From an uncultured Gammaproteobacteria bacterium (lineage in GTDB: Bacteria; Pseudomonadota; Gammaproteobacteria; Pseudomonadales; Pseudohongiellaceae), in assembly GCA_913060695.1 (NCBI GenBank), contig CAJXUA010000022.1:1-49125 (forward strand): a stretch of 49,125 bases of DNA, read 5' to 3'. The position numbers were made by a program, and so were the translations under genes. The notes below the pieces were generated by a model. The model was not told the origin of the DNA, did no database searches, and saw only the letters and a list, made by a program, of their open reading frames with translations. Positions 42,534-49,125 of the stretch are shown in pieces; positions within the stretch are counted from its first letter, which is position 1; the number at the start of each line of letters is the position of its first letter.

Positions 42534-43235
42534 ATGACCCTAGCGATCTTACTTTCTAAGACCAATTCTTTAGCACGCACCTTCGCCTGCGGCGCGGCGC
42601 TGTGTGCTTGTATCGCCACACCTGCCTATGCCGCAGAGCTGCGCATTGCCCTGCAAGACGTCGAAACAGGCCAGCCACTGGAGAATGCGGTGGTGGAAGT
42701 CTTGCTGCCCGTTGGCCTACAGTCTCAGTTCAGTGCCGCCGCCGATTACAGCGTAGACCAAGTGGAGAAGGAGTTCGTTGCTAACGTCACGGTCATCCCA
42801 GTCGGCAGCCAAGTGAACTTCCCCAACAGCGACGATATTCTGCACCATGTGTATTCCTTCTCTCCCGCAAAAGTCTTCGAGTTGCCGCTGTATGGCAATG
42901 GCCAGAGTGTCAATTTCTCGGAAGTGTTTGAGCAAGCCGGCGTGGTCGAGATCGGCTGCAATATCCACGATTGGATGTTGGGCTATATCTATGTTGCGCA
43001 AACCAGCCTAGCGGTCAAGACAGACGCGAACGGCCAAGCAGTGATCAGTGGCGTGCCCGCCGGCGAGTTTAGGGTCAAGATTTGGCACCCCCGTGCGCCT
43101 GCCGAAAGTGCCGAGCTAGAGCAAAGCATTAGTTTCGATGACGCGCAGGCAAGCAATCTACGCATGGCCTTAACCCTAGAACGGGATAACCGTCTGCGCA
43201 GGGCGCCTAATGTCTCGCGAACGCGTTATCGATGA
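42534..43235 (+). CDS. Secreted cupredoxin-like protein
   Basis: 233 residues from ATG 42534, which has GAGGA eight bases upstream; ATG 42483 has no binding site. A signal peptide ends with ATPAYA. The mature protein is a plastocyanin-like domain followed by a carboxypeptidase-regulatory-like beta domain (about 160-215: TDANGQAVISGVPAGEFRVKIWHP). Copper ligands are visible: His in SDDILHHVYSF, then Cys and His in EIGCNIHDWM, with Met at the end. It resembles proteins annotated as methylamine-utilisation cupredoxins, although no methylamine dehydrogenase genes are here. The C-terminus overlaps the cyclase gene by 26 bases. A copper-bearing periplasmic protein overlapping a membrane cyclase suggests a sensor pair (inference). 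Confidence 0.82.
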   Translation: MTLAILLSKTNSLARTFACGAALCACIATPAYAAELRIALQDVETGQPLENAVVEVLLPVGLQSQFSAAADYSVDQVEKEFVANVTVIPVGSQVNFPNSDDILHHVYSFSPAKVFELPLYGNGQSVNFSEVFEQAGVVEIGCNIHDWMLGYIYVAQTSLAVKTDANGQAVISGVPAGEFRVKIWHPRAPAESAELEQSISFDDAQASNLRMALTLERDNRLRRAPNVSRTRYR

Positions 43236-45231
43236 GGTTCTCTCTGCCGTGATGGCATTCTTCTCGTTTCGCAGCTTCCGTACCCGCCTACTGGTATTCC
43301 TACTGGCGCTGCTTCTGCCTGTGCTATTAGGCATCTATATCTTCGTCAACCGCGAGAATAATCAGTACACCACCGACACCATCGACAGCTACCTAGAGCT
43401 AGGGGCGGACGTGTTCGACTTCACTCGAGAAGAGCATAAGAACACTCTGCTGACCATCACCAGTACCATGACGCGGGACTGGGGGTTTCGTAACGCGTTC
43501 GGCACGGGCGACCCCTATACCATCATCGATGCGGCCGATAATATCCTGCTGCGCTCTCTGGGGGCGGCAGACATGATGTTGATCTCGTCTATGGATGGCG
43601 AGGTGATAATCGATACGAAAATACAAGGCTTCGAGCGCTTAGAGGGTGAATGGTTAGCCCTAATGGAGGAGGCGGCAAGTAGCGATAACGGCATAGGCGA
43701 CGCCATCATCAATGTGTTGGGCGTACCCTATCAGATCACCGTGATTCCCCTGTTCTTGCCGACGCCGGTGGCGTGGATATTCGGGGGCTTCCCGCTGGAC
43801 AATACCTTCACCGATACCGTTAAGCAGAGCATCGTCTCGGATGTTTCGATCGTGGAGTATCGCAACGCTACTTCTGGTGCTGCAGACATTAACGCCTCGG
43901 AAGTCGAAGTGATAGCCTCCACCCTAAGGCCAGCCGATCAAGTGCGGCTTACTGCGCAATTGCAGCGCACTGGTATGACCTATACCGACACCCAACGCAT
44001 CATGCTGGAGGATGGCGAGTACGGCACGCTCATGCGCTCGCTATACGGAGAGCCAGGTGCCCCTCTCCAGATCGTGGCGGTCATTCAGAAATCTTATAAC
44101 GAGAATATCGAAAATCTAGAGGCATTCCAGCGCGTGCTTCTGCAATTCTATCTTGCAGTGCTCGCCCTCAGTCTGATTGCCGTTGTCTTCTTGGCGCGCT
44201 CTGTTACGCGGCCCATTCTCGATCTTGCCATCCGCGTAAAGCACATCGAGGAGGGCGACTATGGGCAGTCTGTGATGGTGCGTGGCAAAGACGAGATCAG
44301 TCAGTTGGCCGGCTCTGTAAACAATATGGCCCTGGGTCTCGCGGAGAAAGAGAAGGTGCGCGACCTGTTAGGTAAGGTGGTATCCCACGAGATCGCCGAA
44401 GAGTTGCTGAGCAAGAAGATCGAACTCGGCGGCGAAGAGAAAGTGGTGACGGTGTTGTTCGCCGACATTAAAGGCTTCACGACTCTGTGTGAGACCTCCG
44501 CCCCAGAGGCAGTGCTTACGGTACTCAATCGCTATCTTAGCGAGATCACCAAGGTGATAGAGGACAATCACGGCGTAGTGGATAAATACACGGGTGATTC
44601 GGTGATGGCCCTTTTTGGTGCACCCTTGACGCGCCCCAACGATGCCGACAATGCGGTGCGTGCTGCACTGGCCATTCAGGAATGCATGGTGGAGTTGAAT
44701 TCCATCAACCGCGCCGAGGGCATGGCGCTGATGGAGGCCGGCATCGGCATACACACAGGTTTGGTGGTGGCGGGCAACCTAGGTTCGCAGAACAGATTGA
44801 ACTACACGGTAATAGGCGATTCGGTAAATCTCTCTGCCCGTTTAGAGGGGCTGACGCGCAAATACAATACGCCGAACATCGTCAGCGAGGTCTGCCTGCA
44901 GCACGCGCAGGGCTTTGTGTATCAAGAACTCGATGTCGTGCAGGTTGCGGGTAAGAGTGAGCCTGTTAGAATCTATCAGGTGATAGGAGCCCAGGAGGAT
45001 GTGACGCCGGAGCAGTACGAGAAGATTGGCGTATTCGCAGAAGCCTTGGCCGCCTATCGTGCCCAAAAATGGGCACAAGCCACACAGATGTTTGAAAATC
45101 TCCAACTGACTTTACCAGCTGCAGAACGTGCCGAGAGTCTTTATTCGGTATACCTGGAGCGTATGACATATCTACACAAGCGTAATCTGCCAGAAGACTG
45201 GGATGCAGTTTTTGTTTTCGATCGTAAATAA
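43210..45231 (+). CDS. Membrane class III adenylate/guanylate cyclase with HAMP
   Basis: 673 residues. The start at 43210 overlaps the cupredoxin gene; ATG 43252 is an alternative that keeps the whole membrane part. One helix (about 30-48), a periplasmic sensing domain (about 50-305), a second helix (about 313-333), HAMP (about 333-385), then the cyclase domain (about 405-580). Metal-binding Asp419 (FADIKGFT) and Asp463 (TGDSVMALFG), substrate Lys (VDKYTGD), and the YTVIGDSVNLSARLE segment with the transition-state Asn and Arg are all present, so the enzyme looks active. The C-terminal tail (about 600-673) resembles a TPR-like helical stretch. The product is probably cAMP. The periplasmic domain may read the cupredoxin's state. 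Confidence 0.92.
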   Translation: MSRERVIDEVLSAVMAFFSFRSFRTRLLVFLLALLLPVLLGIYIFVNRENNQYTTDTIDSYLELGADVFDFTREEHKNTLLTITSTMTRDWGFRNAFGTGDPYTIIDAADNILLRSLGAADMMLISSMDGEVIIDTKIQGFERLEGEWLALMEEAASSDNGIGDAIINVLGVPYQITVIPLFLPTPVAWIFGGFPLDNTFTDTVKQSIVSDVSIVEYRNATSGAADINASEVEVIASTLRPADQVRLTAQLQRTGMTYTDTQRIMLEDGEYGTLMRSLYGEPGAPLQIVAVIQKSYNENIENLEAFQRVLLQFYLAVLALSLIAVVFLARSVTRPILDLAIRVKHIEEGDYGQSVMVRGKDEISQLAGSVNNMALGLAEKEKVRDLLGKVVSHEIAEELLSKKIELGGEEKVVTVLFADIKGFTTLCETSAPEAVLTVLNRYLSEITKVIEDNHGVVDKYTGDSVMALFGAPLTRPNDADNAVRAALAIQECMVELNSINRAEGMALMEAGIGIHTGLVVAGNLGSQNRLNYTVIGDSVNLSARLEGLTRKYNTPNIVSEVCLQHAQGFVYQELDVVQVAGKSEPVRIYQVIGAQEDVTPEQYEKIGVFAEALAAYRAQKWAQATQMFENLQLTLPAAERAESLYSVYLERMTYLHKRNLPEDWDAVFVFDRK

Positions 45232-45264
45232 GCACCGAAAATTTAGCTCTTACAAGGATTCGAA

Positions 45265-46509
45265 ATGAAGTTGATTAGACCATTCAATGCACTAAGACCA
45301 AAGCCAGAACTCGCCGCACGCGTAGCCGCGCCGCCCTATGATGTGCTCAATCGCGAAGAGGCCTTCGAGATGGCAACCGGTAATGATGTTAGTTTCCTGC
45401 GCATCAACAAGCCCGAGATCGATGTGGACACCTCCATCGATGTCTATGACTCGCGCGTATACGAGCGCGGCGCGCACAACCTGCAGAAGTTTATCGAGCA
45501 GGGCATCATGCAACGCGACGCGCATAACTGTTTCTATGTGTACAAGCAAGTGATGGGCAAGCACGCCCAGGTTGGCTTGGTGGCAGCGGCCTCCGTGGCC
45601 GCCTACGAGCAAGACTTGATCAAGAAGCACGAGTTTACGCGCCCCGATAAAGAAGACGACCGTGTGAATCACATCAACACGCTAAGTGCGCAAGTAGGAC
45701 CAGTGTTCTTGACCTATCGTGCCAAGCCCGAGATCGACGCGCTTATCGATAGCGTGACTGCTACTAAGCCCGAGTACGACTTTGTGGCAGACGACGGCAA
45801 TCAACACGTATTCTGGGTAGTGTCCGATCAAGCCTTAGTTGCCAAGATTCAAGAGGCCTTCGACAAGGTCGATTGCCTCTATGTGGCCGATGGTCATCAC
45901 CGCTCTGCCGCGGCGCAACGTGTGAAAGATCTGCGCAAGAACGCCAACGCGAGCCATACAGGCGATGAGTCTTATAACTTCTTCTCTACGGTGATCTTCC
46001 CCGATAATCAAATGCAGATTCTAGACTACAACCGCGTAGTCAAAGATCTAAACGGCTTAGAGGTGGACGAGTTCCTCACCAAGATTCAGAGCAGCTTCAA
46101 AGTGAAAGAGTCTAGCGCTGGTGCAGTGAAACCCGCACACGAGCGTCAATTCACTATGTTCCTAGAGGATAAGTGGTATGTCTTAGATGCCATCGAAGGC
46201 CTTTGGGATGATAGTGATCCCGTAGGCAGCTTAGACATGAGCATACTGCAGAGGAATTTATTCCAGCCCCTGCTAGGAATAGAGGACCAGCGCCGCGATA
46301 AGCGCATCGATTTCGTGGGGGGCATTCGTGGATTGGGGGCGCTGGAGAAGCGCGTTAAGTCTGGCGAGTGCAAAGTCGCGTTCGCGATCTATCCTACCTC
46401 CATAAAGAGCCTAATGGCGATTGCCGACGCCGGTGAGGTAATGCCGCCTAAGTCCACCTGGTTTGAGCCAAAGCTCAAGAGTGGCCTGTTCGTGCACATG
46501 CTCGACTAA
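45265..46509 (+). CDS. DUF1015 family protein
   Basis: 414 residues. The DUF1015 hallmarks are present: IRPFNALRPKPELAARVAAPPYDVL at the start, the KHEFTRPDKEDDRVNHI motif, then YVADGHHRSAAAQRV, and EVMPPKSTWFEPKLKSGLFVH at the end. The protein has no signal peptide and is probably cytoplasmic. The two His motifs suggest a metal- or nucleotide-binding kinase-like enzyme; related proteins have been linked to serine kinase activity (SerK/SbnI), but I cannot show that here. AAGGA lies eight bases before the ATG. It follows the cyclase gene by 33 bases and converges with the AraC gene, whose stop is only three bases away. Confidence 0.92.
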   Translation: MKLIRPFNALRPKPELAARVAAPPYDVLNREEAFEMATGNDVSFLRINKPEIDVDTSIDVYDSRVYERGAHNLQKFIEQGIMQRDAHNCFYVYKQVMGKHAQVGLVAAASVAAYEQDLIKKHEFTRPDKEDDRVNHINTLSAQVGPVFLTYRAKPEIDALIDSVTATKPEYDFVADDGNQHVFWVVSDQALVAKIQEAFDKVDCLYVADGHHRSAAAQRVKDLRKNANASHTGDESYNFFSTVIFPDNQMQILDYNRVVKDLNGLEVDEFLTKIQSSFKVKESSAGAVKPAHERQFTMFLEDKWYVLDAIEGLWDDSDPVGSLDMSILQRNLFQPLLGIEDQRRDKRIDFVGGIRGLGALEKRVKSGECKVAFAIYPTSIKSLMAIADAGEVMPPKSTWFEPKLKSGLFVHMLD

Positions 46510-46512
46510 ATA

Positions 46513-47643
46513 CTAGTTGGCAATTTTCCTATACTCCTCTTGGCTCTCTTGGAGCGCCGCGTCGCGGTATTGGGTTGGGGTCACCTTCATCAAGTCTTTG
46601 AACGACTTGTTGAAGGAGGACAGGGCAGAGTAGCCGACATCGAACGCGATGTTGGCAATCTGTTCCCGGTGATGGGAAGTGCTTGCCAAGCGCTTGCATG
46701 CCTCCGCAATGCGAAACTCATTTAAGAACTGATTGAAGTTGCGATAGCCCAATTGATTGTTAATCAGGCGGCGTAAACGGTATTCCTGTATCGCTAGCCG
46801 CTTCGCCAACTCGCCGATGGTAAGCCCAGGGCGTGCGTAGAGTTTCTCTTGCTTTAACTCCTCGTAAATTTTCTGCACCAATGCGGGATTATCCACCTTG
46901 CTGTGTGTGTTCGGCACAGGGCTAAGAAGTCTTGCTTGTTGTTTGCGTGGCAAGAGGATGACCTGCAGGGCATCGCTTTGTAAGCGCATGCTAGTGATGT
47001 TGAACACCAGCGTGATAAGAAACATATAGAAGAATAGTAGCTCTACCGACATGGGAGTGATGGTGAAGGTCAGCTGGTCGGCATAGTGTTGAAACGCGAC
47101 CACGAAGCCCCGTATCAAGATTGCCGTTACCAGCATGCCCATGGCCACGACGAATGGCACGCGCACGCGCCGGCGTGATTCGACTAGGTCATTACCGAGG
47201 TCTTGAATGGCCAAATATACGGCGTGTCCACAGAAGCCCATCATGATGATCTGCGGAATTACGTAGCACAGTAGATAGAGCGTTTCGAAAGAAGGGGAGT
47301 CGCCCGTGCCGACCATGGCACCGTAGCCGCGCAGTATCATATAGAACAGCATTATGCCGAGCGCGGTCTTGGGTAGTTTTGCGTTGTCTACGAATAGGTA
47401 AAAGGCTAGCAACCACAGGGCTGCCGGACCCATGGTAGCGAAGCGCATCGCGATGTAATCGGCGACAGGGTAGACGCTGCCATCAATGTAGCTAGTGAGA
47501 ACGTAGCTGGCAAGACAGAAACTATATAGAGCGAGCAGTCGCCCGATAAGTTGATGGCGATGGTAGATCAAGAAAAACAGACACATAAAACCGAGCTGGG
47601 AAATTGCCAGCGCAGATATGGTATCCAGACTCATACCAAGCAT
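46513..47643 (-). CDS. Membrane-bound AraC-type regulator
   Basis: 376 residues. Seven hydrophobic helices fill about residues 5-230, followed by a linker and an AraC-type pair of helix-turn-helix units (about 265-365: LTIGELAKRLAIQEYRLRRLI and QIANIAFDVGYSALSSFNKSFKDLMKVTPTQYR). Such proteins sense a signal in or through the membrane and bind DNA without a separate kinase. GGGG lies about ten bases upstream of the ATG. The gene is transcribed in the same direction as the secreted protein gene upstream (47794-48765), separated by a terminator; that gene is a possible target, as is the DUF1015 gene. The ligand is unknown. Confidence 0.9.
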   Translation of the reverse strand: MLGMSLDTISALAISQLGFMCLFFLIYHRHQLIGRLLALYSFCLASYVLTSYIDGSVYPVADYIAMRFATMGPAALWLLAFYLFVDNAKLPKTALGIMLFYMILRGYGAMVGTGDSPSFETLYLLCYVIPQIIMMGFCGHAVYLAIQDLGNDLVESRRRVRVPFVVAMGMLVTAILIRGFVVAFQHYADQLTFTITPMSVELLFFYMFLITLVFNITSMRLQSDALQVILLPRKQQARLLSPVPNTHSKVDNPALVQKIYEELKQEKLYARPGLTIGELAKRLAIQEYRLRRLINNQLGYRNFNQFLNEFRIAEACKRLASTSHHREQIANIAFDVGYSALSSFNKSFKDLMKVTPTQYRDAALQESQEEYRKIAN

Positions 47644-47713
47644 GAGACACCCCTTTATTTATAATTATCATTATTGGGGTTAATAAAGCCACGACTCGTA
47701 CAAAGATGCAAAT

Positions 47714-47762
47714 AAAAAAGTGCCCGACACCAATTGCGCGATTTGCGCTAGTGCCGGGCACT
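47714..47762 (-). terminator. Intrinsic terminator of the secreted protein gene
   Basis: On the minus strand AGTGCCCGGCAC pairs with GTGTCGGGCACT around a 20-base centre and is followed by TTTTTTATTT. It lies 32 bases after the stop of the gene at 47794-48765. A clear Rho-independent terminator. Confidence 0.85.
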
Positions 47763-47793
47763 CTCCCGAACTTTGCATCGCTTTAGCCAGCGA

Positions 47794-48765
47794 TTACTCC
47801 GAAACGATTACCGTGATGTACTCATCATGGTAGAGGCCGCCGTCATCCGCGCGACCCCACAGCACATAGGTGCCGGGCTCGTCGAAGGTGACCTCGGTAC
47901 GATAGATGCCATCCTCTGGGACTGGAGGAGGTGTCCACAGTGGGCCCCATGGCGAATTCGCAGAGGTGCGGGTGTCTTCCCACGGTTTAATCTGAGGGGG
48001 ATCGAACTCAACCGGGCCTTCGCCTCTATAGATGTTCCAAGACAGGAATAGCCCATTGGTCTTGCCAACGGTAACCTGACGAGGAGGCGTTAACATTCTC
48101 TCTCTTCCTTCTATCACAGGTCGTGTTAACGATGCCGCGCGCGGCTTAGGCAGGCCATCATCATCTACACGCGCTTCTATCTGCAAAGGCTCGCCCACTC
48201 TAACGCGACGTGTGATCTGATCGCCTGTGCGATCGCCCAATACAGTAAGCTCGGGAGCGACATTGGCACGGGATTCGGGGCTACTTGTGCCTGCGCCCAG
48301 TGAACCTGTCTCGGATGCGATGACGACATTGTCCACTACATAGTCACGAGCAAGCGTTGCATAAGCAGTCTTAGTGACCCCATTGCTGGTGATAGTCCAT
48401 TCTAATTCCTTGTCGCCCCAGTCTGCAGGCACGACGACCTCGAAGGTGAAGCGATTGCGCCGCGGCAGAAAATGGGTTGGCTGTCCGCGGTCTGGATTGC
48501 CTGGCGTAAAGAAGTTGTTATCGCCAATAGCGATGTCTAGTTCTTCCTCCCAGTTCTCATTGTGGTAGCCGAAGATAAAGCTGAAAGTGCCGTCGTCGTT
48601 CTCCCACCAACCCTCATAGGCAGGTTCGATGTGTTGTCCTTTGCGGTAGGTGTCGGATTGGGCTTGCGTGGTGAAACTTGTCGCGAATAGCAACAAGACT
48701 AAAAATGCTTTGAACAAAGCGCGTGGAGCGGAATAGGCAGAAGTCGATGAATACTGATTAATCAT
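47794..48765 (-). CDS. Secreted protein of unknown function, beta-rich
   Basis: 323 residues. A long N-terminal segment ends in a signal peptide (about 18-36, LFATSFTTQAQ). The mature part begins with the strikingly conserved-looking stretch EPAYEGWWENDDGTFSFIFG, then YHNENWEEELDIAIGDNNFF and FLPRRNRFTFEVVVPADWG. A second half (about 165-323) has a Big/PKD-like beta-sandwich ending in FDEPGTYVLWGRADDGGLYHDEY. I have seen this type of protein in many environmental bacteria, but no function is assigned to it. GAGGG lies about seven bases before the ATG. It has its own terminator. Confidence 0.85.
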   Translation of the reverse strand: MINQYSSTSAYSAPRALFKAFLVLLLFATSFTTQAQSDTYRKGQHIEPAYEGWWENDDGTFSFIFGYHNENWEEELDIAIGDNNFFTPGNPDRGQPTHFLPRRNRFTFEVVVPADWGDKELEWTITSNGVTKTAYATLARDYVVDNVVIASETGSLGAGTSSPESRANVAPELTVLGDRTGDQITRRVRVGEPLQIEARVDDDGLPKPRAASLTRPVIEGRERMLTPPRQVTVGKTNGLFLSWNIYRGEGPVEFDPPQIKPWEDTRTSANSPWGPLWTPPPVPEDGIYRTEVTFDEPGTYVLWGRADDGGLYHDEYITVIVSE

Positions 48766-48980
48766 GAAATACCCTCAATTTGCACAGTCTGGTCAATGTT
48801 GTGCCAGTGCACCATTTTTTATTGTGACTGCGACCTAAGCAGATCGCGCAGAGGGAAACTAACGTGAGCAGAACAGGACGTCTGCCGTGAAATGAAAAAC
48901 CTATGACGAAATTTGAAAAGAAAGTCGAGCAGCTCAATAAAACAACAACAAAACCGGACTCTCTCTAATTATTGGATGTG
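48766..48980. other. Upstream region of the secreted protein gene
   Basis: 215 bases before the minus-strand gene. It must hold its promoter, but no convincing -35/-10 pair was found. No gene or RNA is recognised. Together with the repeat that follows it fills the last 360 bases of the window. Confidence 0.3.
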
Positions 48981-49091
48981 GCTCTGACTGTAGGAGCCTG
49001 CCCTGCAGGCGATCGGCCTAAATCAACCACAAACCTAAATCACCCACAAACCCACATCAATCAAACCCAATCGCTTGCAGGGCAAGCTCCT
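48981..49091. repeat. Hairpin repeat of the GTAGGAGC type, variant copy
   Basis: It starts with GCTCTGACTGTAGGAGC, identical to the repeat at 39832. The left arm (48993-49013) and the right arm (49070-49090) pair at 19 of 21 positions. The centre (49014-49069) is a simple A/C-rich stretch with CCACAAACC-like units and differs completely from the centre at 39832. Arms conserved, cargo different: typical of REP pairs or MITEs. Confidence 0.7.
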
Positions 49092-49125
49092 GATATGGAT
49101 TAACCTGTCAACTACTTGCGTTGGT

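Noticed and set aside
42534-43235. Methylamine utilisation locus
   Set aside because: Only the cupredoxin resembles such proteins; no dehydrogenase or maturation genes are present, and the overlap is with a cyclase.

Overview
The window reads as a chromosomal segment of a free-living, probably aquatic Gammaproteobacterium. The evidence is the pncC-recA-recX block with a LexA box, a ybhGFSR-type efflux operon with a divergent TetR regulator, a large TonB-dependent receptor, a DUF1800/DUF1501 pair, a cupredoxin-cyclase pair, and dispersed hairpin repeats of the 'GTAGGAGC' kind. No phage, transposase, IS element, rRNA or CRISPR array was seen. Family names rest on motifs read by eye; no database was searched.

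Layout. (1) 1-119: the 3' part of a leucine tRNA (anticodon CAA, minus strand) with a good promoter but an abnormal D arm. (2) 376-9236, minus strand: a six-gene unit that looks like a synthase-dependent exopolysaccharide system. It has a HEAT-repeat membrane protein, a processive GT2 synthase, a six-helix membrane protein, a TPR plus beta-barrel outer-membrane protein, a TIM-barrel hydrolase-like protein and a CE4-like deacetylase. It parallels PgaABCD, but the two PgaB activities sit on separate genes and two extra membrane proteins are present. (3) 9550-12085: a divergently transcribed 7TMR-DISM histidine kinase and a LuxR-type response regulator, next to a TonB receptor (12251-15703). (4) 15755-18405: a membrane protein, a winged-helix regulator and a DUF4173-like membrane protein. 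Two promoters here share the same palindrome over the -35 box. (5) 18517-28771: a five-gene phosphorelay and cyclic-di-GMP module (PAS/GAF kinase, LuxR regulator, lone receiver, receiver-EAL phosphodiesterase, 1768-residue MASE1/CHASE/PAS hybrid kinase with HPt). Its parts list resembles the Pseudomonas Roc/Sad systems. (6) 28864-31954, minus strand: DUF1501 and DUF1800 proteins. (7) 32029-39789: TetR regulator, membrane-fusion protein, double ATPase, two permeases and an outer-membrane factor. (8) 39832-42461: hairpin repeats, then pncC, recA and recX. (9) 42534-46509: cupredoxin, class III cyclase and DUF1015 protein. (10) 46513-48765, minus strand: a membrane AraC regulator and a secreted protein of unknown function. 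The window ends in another hairpin repeat.

How the parts may work together (inference): the window joins a surface-polysaccharide machine to many sensory genes, including an EAL phosphodiesterase that would lower cyclic-di-GMP, the usual second messenger for such synthases. The polysaccharide unit is the best candidate for an undescribed system. The strongest small-scale signals are the shared palindromic operator, the 45-nt perfect palindrome inside the phosphorelay cluster, the tRNA with a shortened D arm, and the hairpin repeat family.
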